This document shows positions 1 through 10,806 of a stretch of DNA of 64,000 bases, one piece after another; the first letter of the stretch is position 1; every line of letters starts with the position of its first letter. The translations under genes were made by a program, and so were the position numbers. Origin of the DNA: Fomitopsis serialis (lineage: Eukaryota; Basidiomycota; Agaricomycetes; Polyporales; Fomitopsidaceae); NCBI RefSeq assembly GCF_022376445.1, contig NW_025954962.1, positions 806,001 through 870,000 on the forward strand. The letters run 5' to 3'. The notes below the pieces were generated by a model. The model had not been told where the DNA came from. It made no database searches and saw only the letters and a program-made list of their open reading frames with translations.

Positions 1-1001
1 ATGGTTGGTAGCCGCGCGGAGGCGGGATGCTCCCGTCGCCGACGTATGCGCGTAGCGTTTCGGGCATCAAGCTAGTGCAGCATGAAACAGGAGACGGTGA
101 AGGCCATGTGGATGACTTACGCGAGGATGAGCAGGAAGCACAACCCAGATGATATGGCCAGGAACCAGAATATAGAGCTTTGAGAACGTCGTTCACCATT
201 AATGTAGTCTGAGCAGAGAAGAGACATACCGCCAGCCGAGACCCTCGGCGAGTACACCGCCGAGGACGGGACCGAGGCATGGTCCAACCTTTGCATAAAC
301 GTCAGACGCATGCTCGACTGAGCGTTGTGGTAGCTTCAGGCTTACCATAGGACCGATATTCCAGATGCCATAGTACATACCACGCTCCTTGGGCTCAGCA
401 ATGTCTGCGATCACGCCAGCCCCTGGGATGCAGCAGGTAAATTCATCCAGGCAGCTGTGCCGCAGTTAAACACGCACCTAAGGCCACGGTACTTGCTGAA
501 CCTGCCGCCTGCAAACAGCGCAGGAGCATCAAAAGCCAATATGCGTTCGTGGGCATGAGGGCCATCCCGACGCAAACGAGGCATAAGATGAGCATGCATG
601 CGTTGAACATTGGCCTTCGTCCCCAACGGTCGGCCAGGGTCCCCCAGAACATGGGAGCTGTAGCATGCAAAAATCAGTCATTTACGAGAAGTAAGGAACA
701 ATTCAGCACGGACAAACTCCCTGTACGACCATGTACACCGTGACGGTCAAGTTTATGTCTTCGATCGAGCGATTGAAAGCATTCGCGATCGTCGGGATGG
801 CGGGGAAATATATGTTCGCAGTAAATGGACTATATACACCCTATCGTCAGGGATTTTCTGATATAGGCGCCGCACGACTCACCTAAACAGGGCTGCAAGA
901 CCCGCCACAGCGACGATGAACCACTTCTCGTCTGATGTATAGATGCTGTATGCAGGCTTCTCGGACGGTGGACGTTCGAGTTGTTCCTTGGATTTCTCCA
1001 T
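1..1001 (-). CDS. MFS drug-type transporter (DHA1-like), 3' end outside window
   Basis: Proton-coupled major facilitator transporter of the plasma membrane, probably exporting drugs or small metabolites. The start codon at 1001 opens a short cytosolic N-terminus followed by the first helix; exon 1 ends at 883 on a GT donor. Downstream exons carry TM2 followed by the family loop GTLADRWGRRP (about 630-660), then a helix with LLMLLRCLQAAGSAS, the segment GVIADIAEPKERG (about 385-425) typical of DHA1 exporters, and GPCLGPVLGGVLAEGLGW (about 240-295). The last visible residues near position 1-50 lie in the central loop, so roughly half of the twelve-helix protein is present. At least five short introns are needed. 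Family assignment is firm; substrate is unknown. Confidence 0.88.
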
Positions 1002-1963
1002 ACTATTTACAGCTGCGACGTCTACCAAAGAAAAATGATGTCAGCTCGTTCATCTGGACCAATCGGTTGTACGATATTGCTCACTCGCAGTCTCATGAGT
1101 GTCGTGATCATTAGAGCCTCTGGGTGGTTCACAGCGCTCGGGCTGCTTGGACCGTTCCTCACCGCTTGCCATGCGTTGACGGTGACAGAGAATGGTAGGG
1201 GGACAAGGACCGAGGTCTGCACCGAGGAGCCTGCTGGAGGGATCTTTATGAACCAGCGCGGCCTGCATGCCGTTCGAATTGTTCGAACCGTGATGTTCCT
1301 TTTCCGGATTTACACAGCGCCTGCATCACGACTCGATCGTTCGGAGGCCAGCACCGATGGCCGTGCCGAGCTGCCGGTGCCACCCCGTTCAGATCTGGAT
1401 GCCCACAAGATCTGCTCAGTACTTGCACGGAGGCTCATGCACATGCCTCTGGATCCTAAACCATACACAGTGTGCCTTGCACATTCATGTCGGGCTCTGA
1501 CAGTACGGGTAGGAGCGTGCTGTCGTTCGGCATTATCGGATAGCTGCTGTAAGCCTGTACTACGCAATGTAGATGACTCAACTTATAACGCTCGGACACT
1601 TCGTGGCGCTCTGACCGCTCACTCAATAGCCTGCTAGCCTCCATCAGCGCTCAGCGGGTGGAAGATCCTGTACTGCGCAACAGGCTCCTGATCAACCTCG
1701 CAAGCTCACATCCGGACTCTGACCCAAGCGGAGTCATAGGTCGTCACGTTCATTGTGATGTAACCCAATTATTAGTAACAATGCACCATGCACTGAGCGA
1801 AATAAGTCCATCGATCCAGTATAATAACACTTGTGATACATGCCACCAAACGGTGAAACAGAAAAGGTAGACGTACATATCCGTAGACAATACGACAACA
1901 CAGTGGGCACCGTCCATCACGGCGAAAACAAGATGGGAAGAGGGAAACATAGCAGCCACGGCA
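1002..1963. other. Intergenic region without a supported gene
   Basis: This holds the promoter of the minus-strand transporter and the 3' flank of CWC25. A 218-codon plus-strand reading frame (981-1637) crosses it, but it overlaps the transporter start, has no recognisable domain and a Cys/Arg-rich composition like random sequence. I see no RNA gene here. Confidence 0.5.
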
Positions 1964-3339
1964 TCAGTCAGCATCAACGCGTAGCTGCCCTCTTCCTCGC
2001 CGTATGCGCTCCTCGAGACCGCCTGCTCCGCCGAAGACCTTCTTCTGCTCATAGCTTAGGAAATCGCCCATACCCCTTGACTTCGCCCTGGCACGCTCCT
2101 CCGCCTCGGCTTCGGCTTTCTCCCTCTCCAGGAGCTCGGTGAGGCGTTCCCGCCGCTCTACAGTGAGGTTCGACGCGTCCGCGGACATAGACGCGAGACG
2201 GGCAGCACGATCGTCGGCAGCGCTCGACGATGGCTGTGGTTGAGATGCACGAGGTGGTGGAGAGCTCATACGAGAACGCTTTGGAAGGTCGTAGCGTGGG
2301 GGGCTCCTACTGCGACTTCGTCTCCTCTTCCTGTCATCGCCGACACGGGAGCTTCGCCGTCTGTCGAAGCCCTCGTCGGACTCATCTGACTTCGGCCATG
2401 TACGCACCCCGTCGTCATAACGCGTGCCCCGGCCCTTGTCGTGACTGGGGTTGAGGTCTCTGCGATTGTAATCGGGACTCGGGGTTCTTCCACGTCTGCG
2501 GGAGTATTGTTCGTTGCCGTCGTAGCGAGACCGGGGAGGTGGTGGAGAGCGGCTACGGCGGTCATATGGACTCGGGGACATCTTCGAATGAGAGTATCGA
2601 TCCCTGGAATCCGAACCCGAACGGTGATATTCGTCGTACGGCGACGCAGAGCGCTCCCTGCGTTTGTCTTTCTTATGCTTCTTCTCCTTTTTCTCCTTGT
2701 CTTTCTTGTCCTTCTTGGGCTTGATGCCCGCACGCTCCTGCATCTCGCGCAACCGGAGAGGGTTGGACATAAGAGCCTGGTACGCGGCCTGTTCCTGCTG
2801 CTTGATGGCAAGCAGGGGGTCTTCGCGAACCTTGGCGGCGGTGTCACGCATTGTGTTTGCATACTGGGTGGCAATGAAGTTCTTGTGTGCGGCCCCGACC
2901 TGTGCAGCGAGGTAGTTGGTAAGCGAAAAGTACACAACAACATGACCCAGCACACGCACCTTCTCGTTCTCGCCAGCCGTCAGTATCTTGTCCACTCGCT
3001 TCTTTCCCAGGAGGTAATCCTCCAGTTCGTTTGTGTTCTGGTTGATACCCGTCGCTGGAGTAGCATACATCCACTCCAGCTTCTCCTGTCTCTTGTTCCC
3101 CGTCTGCTCTTCCTGCAGGCGCTGCAACTCTTGCAGCTGACGCTCCTCCTCCTTCTCTTTGCGGAGCTGGTCAAGCTTCTTCTTCTCCTCGAGCTATCAT
3201 GCGAATCGATGAGCGACTGACTACGTCGTTGGTAATCAACAGAACGTACCGCTTTCTTCTCTTCAAGCCAGACCCGCTCCTGGTTCTTTAACAGGAGCGG
3301 GTGCCAAGACTTCTTCATGTTCAAGTCTCCACCACCCAT
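1964..3339 (-). CDS. CWC25: Pre-mRNA splicing factor CWC25
   Basis: Nuclear splicing factor that acts with Prp16/Prp2-stage complexes to allow the first transesterification step. The start at 3339 gives the hallmark N-terminus [13 protein letters not shown] of the Cir_N domain, followed by a Lys/Glu-rich helix ([13 protein letters not shown]). Exon 2 contains the conserved LEWMYATP block and the region [20 protein letters not shown]. An intron of about 56 bp interrupts near 3190-3245, and a 60 bp in-frame segment around 2930-2990 begins GTGCGT, ends CACAG and is best read as a second intron. The C-terminal half is a charged Lys then Arg/Ser/Asp-rich tail, as usual for the family. It is divergent from the next gene, with 191 bp between start codons. 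Confidence 0.9.
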
Positions 3340-3530
3340 CTTGAATGATCTTTGAGGGTACGACTAGGAGAGTTTGTGAGGGTTCGAGGAGAATGAGCAG
3401 CAACTCCCAGAGAGTCGTCGAGGAGCAGGACCAACAAGCGCTTAGCTACGCGATTCGACAGCTGTGTTTACCCTTGTTTGCCTACCTCTGCACTCCGCCA
3501 CTCCGTCCGCGCGCAGCACACGGTGCGACG

Positions 3531-4472
3531 ATGTCCTCCTCCAACTACGACCGACTCGGGGATGCTGAAGCGGGCGAGGATGATGCTCTGCGGGATGCCC
3601 CGCCGGTGCCTGGGTATGTCTCTTCTGAACTCATTCTGTCTAGCCGGCTCAGAGCCGGACGCTCAACAGACTCGTACCGTGACATAGGGCTACGCGTTCA
3701 ATATATTCAATGACACGCCAAGAAATAACGAAAGGCCTCGCGAACAGATTCGTACATTCGCGGGCGTACATCGTTCTCTACCTTGGCATGGCATGCCTGT
3801 CCATGGCCACCGTTGCGTTGAGCCTCGTGAATGGCTGCCCGACGCTGCCGTTTTATATCCTGGAGCTTGTCATCAACGGTGCCATGATCCTGGAAGTCGC
3901 CATACGATTTGTTGCCTTTGGTCGCGTGAGTAGCCTCTAGTTCTGGGTAGGTATGAGCTCACACGACTGTCTGAAGCAATTCTGGACGTCCGTATGGAAT
4001 GTCATGGACTTGGTAATCACAGCGTTCTGCGTCATCACACTTCTAGTCATCTTCTTTGCTGGATGCGGCAGCACCAGTAAGGAGGAAGAGCTGTTCGACA
4101 CCATCCTTCTCGTAGCTCGTAACGCCATCCAATTCGGGAGGCTAGCAATCGTCATGCGACAGTGAGTGTCCTCGCCTTGCTACCGACTACGTGCTCACCT
4201 CAGTTCACCACAGGTCTGGCCACTCCATATTCTCCCAACCAAGACCCATTGACCTCGGATCGCGCCGAGGAGGGTACACCCTGGACATTGACATGGAGGA
4301 CGAAGAACCACCCTCAGACGAGCTCGGCCGACCGCTGATCCACAACCCCGTCGTCTTCGACGCAGGCGAGGAGGCGACGCCCACTACTCGAGCACCACTG
4401 TCAGAGATGCCTCGAGCAGTGCAAGCGGCGCGAGAAAGAGATGATGAAGACCTCTGGGCTGCGCTAGGCTGA
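3531..4472 (+). CDS. Voltage-sensor-like four-helix membrane protein, fungal conserved
   Basis: About 230 residues from four exons. After an acidic N-terminus (MSSSNYDRLGDAEAGEDD) and an intron at about 3616-3688, four hydrophobic helices follow: S1 in AYIVLYLGMACLSMATVALS, S2 in FYILELVINGAMILEVAIRF with two acidic residues, S3 in NVMDLVITAFCVITLLVIFF with the Asp typical of voltage sensors, and an S4-like helix LLVARNAIQFGRLAIVMRQ with three Arg. Further introns lie at about 3931-3981 and 4162-4213. The cytosolic tail is acidic. No pore helices follow, so it resembles a voltage-sensor-only protein of the ion-transport superfamily. Function (proton pathway or a regulator) is not known to me. 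The Asp of S1 that gives Hv1 channels proton selectivity is not evident. Confidence 0.75.
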
Positions 4473-7199
4473 GCGCCGCGTGGGCCTGTGGTCCCGAATC
4501 ACGTTTTTCGATGTCATGTTAGGCTGTACTAATCGACTTGCGCTATCTGCTTCCGTGTCCATGTGCGATGTGCGATGTGGTCCCGCGCTGTGATGATGTG
4601 TGAGTCGCCGTTACTAGACTGATCATCAGGACTGTTGATCGAGTGTTCGGTGCGATGGGAGGGCGACGTGCCCGGCTGTGCATGGTGCATGTTCGGGTGG
4701 TGATGATTGCCATATGCCACCGATATACCACTGCATTCTAGTCCGCTCAACGTTTCGTCAGACGATTCGCCCCTCGAGAGCACTTCGGTTCGGTGTTCCA
4801 GCTGTTTCCGAATTGATAGACCCCCATGTCCAGACTCGCACAGAAGCGGAATATGTCGGTCTTAGTGTTCTCCATCCTCATCAACAGTGTCGAGGGCCAG
4901 CCAGAAGTCAGCCAGAGCATGTTGGGTGGCTAAGGGCGAAGTCGAACGGCAGAGGGTATGGATCACCTGAAGTCAAGACCTGGCGTCCATCACTTGTGCA
5001 CATTTATCCGGGAAGGGGCCTATCGTTTTGGAAATGGCTGTCAATATGTGTGGGGTGAGTAGATTCATCCATCAGGTCAATGCGAAATCTACTGTCACTC
5101 CGTCGAGGATGGTATGATGTGAAAGGGCATCTTGTCACCCATGGATGACCTCCACCCTACTGATGAGATGACGTAGGTGCGGCGGGACTCTACAAGCCAT
5201 ATTCGCCAGTTGTTATCAGCAACTCCTCTCCGCTCGGAGTCTCCGAGCTTCGAGGATTCCATTTACGACAGTGAGCTTGGCTTCTTCTCGCCCTGGAGAC
5301 GTTATGGCAGCATACTTAATTATGACTATCCTTCCCGGTGGTCCTGTCATGTTGGGGCTGTGTGCGATCTGTGAGTTCCCTGACCCGGCGGTACGAGTAG
5401 GGAACCTTATCCCTGGGGCCAGACCCGCGCGGGACCCAAGCTTCGCCCGGTCCCATGATGGGTACGAACTCGAGCAGATCACGAAGAACTATCAACCTCA
5501 GTGATGAGCGAAGGTGAGCAGAAGGGCTATCGTAGGGTGCACCTCCCAATGAGGCTCATCGGCTGTTCCGATGGGCTCTGCGGAATACAAGGACGTGCGC
5601 ATCGTGTCTAAGTACCGAACCACTGCTTCTTGTTCCGGTCGAAGGTGCTTCATCAACAGCGAAACCAATGCAGCGGGCTGGAGATACCCATTGCGCTCTC
5701 CTGTGGTGGGATACTGTGCGTCTGTTCGAAGGCGTGACGTTCTGTTCCTCGAGTGCCGGTTTCTCTTCCCGCCGGCTGCTTGTGGTCTCTGCTCACGACT
5801 GTGGGAGGAACAGTGATGTCTAGCTTCTTCTCTCTCAAGACTGTCATTCTGACTCGAAGGCATACAAATGAAGGTATATTCCAATGCTGACCGTTTCGAG
5901 ATAAATTCAAGCTATAAGACGCACGTAAGTACTCGCTCGGGTTGAAACGTTGAGTCGGTTGACTGGCCAGGAAAGTGGCCCATATGCAAGGACCATCCCG
6001 GGGTCTAATATTACGTGTAGCGGATCGAATGTTGTTTGCCGACGATGTTCAGCATTCAACCAGTCTTAGCTTCGAGTCTTCGAAGAAGTTCGCGGGCACT
6101 CGGTCAGCGGAATCGAGATGATTCCCAGTATTTGATTGCGTTTTTAGCCACTACCGATCGGCAGTGCTCTGCAAACACGCTAAGGCCCTGCTAACTTATC
6201 TGGTACATTACATTCCACTGTCGAGGGCATTGTACACCCCTGTTCCTGGCCATATGACGCGTCGGAATGCCGAACACTGGTTATACATACATGCACAGAG
6301 CTGAAGCACAACTGAACAGCACTCAACAGTACTGGAGGCTGTTGCAAGTACGGCTGCGGCATATATACGGGACGTAAGTGACACCATCTACTTGGTAAAT
6401 TATTATGGTGTAGTGGAATTGGAAACTGAGCCTCTTCGCGAGATGCCGAAGGTCACATCAGAATTATGCTTGCAGTAGTGCGTTTGCCCAGAGCGACGCT
6501 GCTCTGGGCAGGTCGTTGCTGGATGACGCGACTGAGGTACACCTATAAGGAGAAAATGAAGTTCTTGCAGATCGCGCGAAATGAGGACTGCGAACAGATG
6601 CATGCTGTGTGGGATGAGGACACGGAGAAGAGGCCGGATTGGATCTCGATGGGATGATCTCGCGAGTGCCGCGGAGGATGAACAGGGCGCATCGAGCTGC
6701 CCGGCTGGCTTGATACGCGGTGGATTGCCCTGGTGCTCCTCACCCCTGATCTCGCCGCCGTCGTGCAGCTCGCCGGGCAGGACGCACACCGCCCAGGAGC
6801 TGTATTCGACGCGTGCTGGCGGGTCGATGAGAGGGTTCATTGAGAGAAGCATTTACGGCGATAAGGGGGTTAGGTAATGGGAAGAGAATCAAATTTGTAG
6901 AAGGGGCGGGTGATAGACGCGCGGTAACCACGGACAGCCCATTCCGGCGCATCCGCCCACGGCAGGTGTGCGGCAGGCTGGGCACGGGCAGCATCCGCCT
7001 CCGCGCAAAGTCGCGCCTCGTCGTTCGTCCCGCCAGCTGTCTGCTCCCCGCCTTTCCATGCTGCGCTCTCCATAGCGCGTCCCCCAGGTCCGCACACGTC
7101 CCCTGCGCCCGTCCCTGCCCATCCACGGTGTGCCGCAGCCCAAGGACCCGACTGCCTCATCCCGATCAGGAGACACCCACACTCGTTCGTACGTCCCCC
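4473..7199. other. 2.7 kb region without a convincing gene
   Basis: Reading frames are short and contradictory on both strands. The best candidate is a minus-strand stretch at about 5498-5884 with a plausible helical segment (KHLRPEQEAVVRYLDTM), but I cannot connect it to a gene. A perfect 10 bp inverted repeat with a 6-nt loop lies at 6485-6510. No B-box of a tRNA, no snRNA core and no transposase motif was found. The last 300 bases are pyrimidine-rich and probably form the 5' leader of the following gene. Confidence 0.45.
6485..6510. repeat. Perfect hairpin in gene-free region
   Basis: Arms TGCCCAGAGC and GCTCTGGGCA flank a 6-nt loop. There is no following T run, so it is not a Pol III terminator. 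Confidence 0.7.
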
Positions 7200-10100
7200 A
7201 TGCCATCTAGCATCCTCCCTCCCGGCCATTCCAAATCGTCATGGTGGTCTCGCTCCAAAACCGGCAAGGAGCCTTCCGTCAAGCCCATGCGCTCCTTCTC
7301 CAGCCTCAGCGACGACAACGAGAAATCATCCACGTCGTCCATGTTTCCCCCCTCCACCAAATCCAAGGACACGTCGGGCTTGAGTCTCAAAACCCTCGGC
7401 TCAGCCATCAGCTTCAAGTCCAAGAAGGTCGCCTCCCTCACCATTCAGAATATCCCCTCCGACGTCCCCATCCAAGCCCCTCCGCCCCCCAGTCCTCCTG
7501 CCGACTTTGGTGCCGACCAGACGTCTGTCGCTCCTTCTATCCTCTATTCAAATAGAATCCCCACCATCAAGTCCATAAGGACTGACCGCTCAACAGAGCT
7601 CGACAACGATGCGAGATCAGCTCGCACCGCTTCAGAGCCCCGTACACCCTCAGATTACAGGACGTCCTACCAGCCATCCGTCCTCACCTTCTCCGAACTC
7701 GACCCCTTCGCCTCTAGCGGTGTCATTGTACAACAGGGCCACGATCCAAACAGGCTTTCTGCCTACTCCGACTCGTCTATGCTCGAGCCGACGCATAAAC
7801 GCGGCGAGATCCTTTTCTATAACCGCATCTCATATGCCTCCTCTTCTTCAAAGTCGCAGGGTCATTCTTCTGACAGTCATTCAATGGCAATAGCATCCCC
7901 TCGATCGTCTCGCTTCTCTAGGTCAGTGTTTCATCCCTGAACGCAGCCGACGGTCAACGCTGACAGAAGAATGATGCCTTAGGCCCGAAGGAAGCAGACA
8001 AAACACAGCAGGAACGAGGGACTCTTCACTGGCCCCGCCCGTTTCACCGCTCGCATCTCCTCGAAGACAGAGTCCCTCCGGATCGTCGGGGTCGACGGTG
8101 AGAACAGGCGAGGGACCCAGTCGTCTTAGCGAGCCCGTACCGGGTAACCTGACGTTCCAGCGTGCATCTTCATCATTCTTGCAGAGGCCGCGAGGTATGA
8201 CGATAGGTGCGTCAGGGAGCAGCGATTGGCGACCTAGTACTGCCAACCCAGCGCTGCCGTCGGCTGTGCCTGCCCGACTGCGGAAGGCGTCCGACGCTCC
8301 GCCTGCCTCGCCCAAGGGCTCGTCGTCTGCTGCTCCTTCCTCGTCCGCCTCCCCAATTGCATCCAGCCGCTCGCGATCGTCCACTGTCAACAGCGCTGAG
8401 TCGTTCGAATCGCCAAATATGTCCCCATCATCTACGGCTCACCCACTTGTTGTCGTGCGTAAGGCATCATCGACAAGGGTGACTCTACCACCTCTCAGTC
8501 GCGCACCGTCTCAGGACCTTCCGCCGACACCATTCCCCGAATCTGATTTCGGCGCTTCCGACTCCCTTGATGATCTGTCCCTCTTCCCCGACGCACCTTC
8601 CTCTAGCTCATCAAGTATGAGCTTCGCGCCTAGCATGGACCTCGACATGGCAACCGTCACGGGCGACATGATCAATCAGCTCATGTTGCACGGCTACGAG
8701 GACCCGTCCGAGTCGAAATCGAAAGGGAAGGGTCGTGCTAGCCGTCGCAAAGCAAACAGCACGAGTCCCTCAGACACGCTGCGTGACTTCGAGCTCGTGC
8801 ATCCGGGACCTTCGTCATCGACCAGTAAGCTGCCATCGATGCCTGCCAGCAGCGAAGGCGGCTCTGCGGACCTCACCGGCGGCATATACTCTGCGTCCAT
8901 GCGCTCCCTGCAAAGGGTCTCGTCACAACAGAGCTTACTTGGCAATCGAATGTCGGGGGCAAGCCAGTCGTCTGCTGCGTCGGGCTCCGTCGGCCCCGAG
9001 GACGGGTTCTTTGGAGGAGCACGGCTTCCGGGACGAAGCCACCGCGAAAACAGCGCTCCTTTCACCACTCACGGCTCCCCCTACCACCTATACCCGCGCT
9101 GCGCCATGCTACGTCGGATGTGGCATCGCCTGCGTCTCCATCATCCCCGCCCCTCGAGCAGCGAAAATCCTCTAGTAGTGGACACCAGCCGACGCGGAAG
9201 CGGCTGTTCTCGGGGTCGAGTGCTCGCAGGAGCACGTCGTCGCACGGGCCGTCGAGCAACGCGATGAGCGGGGACGAGGATAACCGCTCGATTTACAGCG
9301 TCGACGATCTGCGTGCGGCGGGGCAGAAGATAGTCATGTCTTTTGGCAGCTTCGCGAACCCGCTCTCGCTGCTGACGAGCAATGCATGCGTTGCGCCGGG
9401 ATCGTATCTGCCCGATGCAAATATGACATCGACCACGTCGCCGGACCCCCAGACGCCCCAGACACCAACGGGCCCCAGTCCGAGCAATAGAGCATCCCAA
9501 ACGGAGTATATCCCGCAGCATATCATGTCCCCTGCGGATATGCTGAAGCTGGAGCAGCAGTTGGCTCAGGAAGCGGTCGATAGGGAGCAACGTGATGAAG
9601 ACGAGCTTCCAGACGAAGTCGTGGATCCCAACGTCTCGACGTCCAAAGCCGACCATCGGCTGTCGGTCGTGTCGGCAGCGACTTCTGCGTTTGGCAACGA
9701 CAATTCTTTCCGACAGAGGAGAGACAAGACGCCTGTCTCGTCACCGCCCTCGAAGCCGTCTGCCCTTCCGACACCAGCGAGCAGGATGAGGAGCGCGGCA
9801 GGAGAGTCGTCCCGCTTGCCTTTCCGTAGCCATTCTGCGTTGATGTCGGCCCCTCGCAAACCTTCCTTGTCACTTCGACCGTCTACTGCTACGTCGGGAC
9901 TGCCGCCGCAAGCCACGTCTATAGCAGCTTCGTCGGATTCGCCCCAGCAAGCTCCCTGGAGTCTACCCCCTCCGCCAAGGTCACGTCCAGTCCGTGATCC
10001 GCCACCCAGCAAGAGCGAAAGCGGTAAGCGCCTCAGTACGGTTCCCCTGCAGCCACTTTCGCCGCCGCCGACCCGTCTTCGGGCACGTATCTCGTCTTTG

Positions 10101-10373
10101 CAGGGGCCTGCTATTACTCAGCGCCCTTCGCCGGCCAGCATATCAAGGTCCCCGAGCGCCTTCGGCAACAAGGTGATGCATCGGAAGTCTCTCATGAAGA
10201 AGCCCTCGTTTCTTGACATAGAAGACGAGGCGGACGCGACTTCAGAGAGCCTCATGGACGTGAACCTGGACGCACTGGACTCGCCGACCATGGATAGCAG
10301 CTTTCTTGACATGGACAGGGGGAAGGATTCCTTTGACACAGTGCGGAGCTCTGATTCTCTACTCTTCGTTTAG
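7200..10373 (+). CDS. Large serine/proline-rich low-complexity protein
   Basis: Unrecognised protein of about 1000 residues, rich in Ser, Pro, Thr and Arg, with basic phospho-site-like patches (RSRSS, SPRRQ) and no globular domain visible. Start chosen at 7200 because the open frame further upstream is promoter-like. An intron runs from about 7922 to 7984. A short conserved-looking island SIYSVDDLRAAGQKIVMSFG lies near 9290-9350, followed by a helix MLKLEQQLAQEAVDREQRDE near 9540-9600; the C-terminus is acidic. The frame moves by one base near the C5 run at 9077-9081, where both halves read smoothly if a C is missing. It converges on SLA2. Possibly a signalling or polarity scaffold, but that is only a guess. 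Confidence 0.7.
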
Positions 10374-10806
10374 GGACTGTTCGTGTTCTCGATCTCCTCT
10401 CCTTTCGTATGTATTGCTCTTTATTGCGTATTTCTTACTGGCACGTCGCTGCATTGACCTGCTCTACGTCTCCGTACTTCGATAGTACTTCGCTTTCGGG
10501 TGCACGCGTGGTCTTTTCTGCTACCTTCTCCCTTCGTCTTATAGCTTTTGCGTATATTCCTGTAATGGCCAGTGCATCGACCCCCATGTATGCGTCTTGG
10601 ATACCTAGGTCCTAGTGCAATTACGACAAATACTCATGAAACTCAACCAATCCATGGACAATACTAAATCCCCTCTTCCACGGGACGTCAGGAATTAAAC
10701 TTTCGCAGGAGAAAGCAAGAATAGCTGTCGCATGGTAGTATATTACAGATGGGTCAACGAAATGTGTCCCAGAGAAGACTGCTGAACATCTCGCATCCCA
10801 CGCGCA
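10374..10806. other. Convergent 3' intergenic region
   Basis: Shared 3' flank of the Ser-rich gene (+) and SLA2 (-). AT-rich with no coding frame of note; it presumably holds both polyadenylation regions. Confidence 0.5.

Noticed and set aside
25..1001. Link between the MFS transporter and a metabolite cluster
   Set aside because: Neighbours are a splicing factor and a membrane protein; nothing supports a pathway.
981..1637. 218-codon plus-strand ORF
   Set aside because: Overlaps the transporter start on the other strand, has no domain, and its composition looks random.
2441..3220. 259-codon plus-strand ORF
   Set aside because: Exact antisense of CWC25; Leu-rich because Lys/Glu/Gln-rich coding sequence is read backwards.
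6840..7199. Upstream extension of the Ser-rich protein
   Set aside because: In frame but Arg/Cys/Pro-rich and pyrimidine-biased like a leader; the ATG at 7200 starts the consistent composition.
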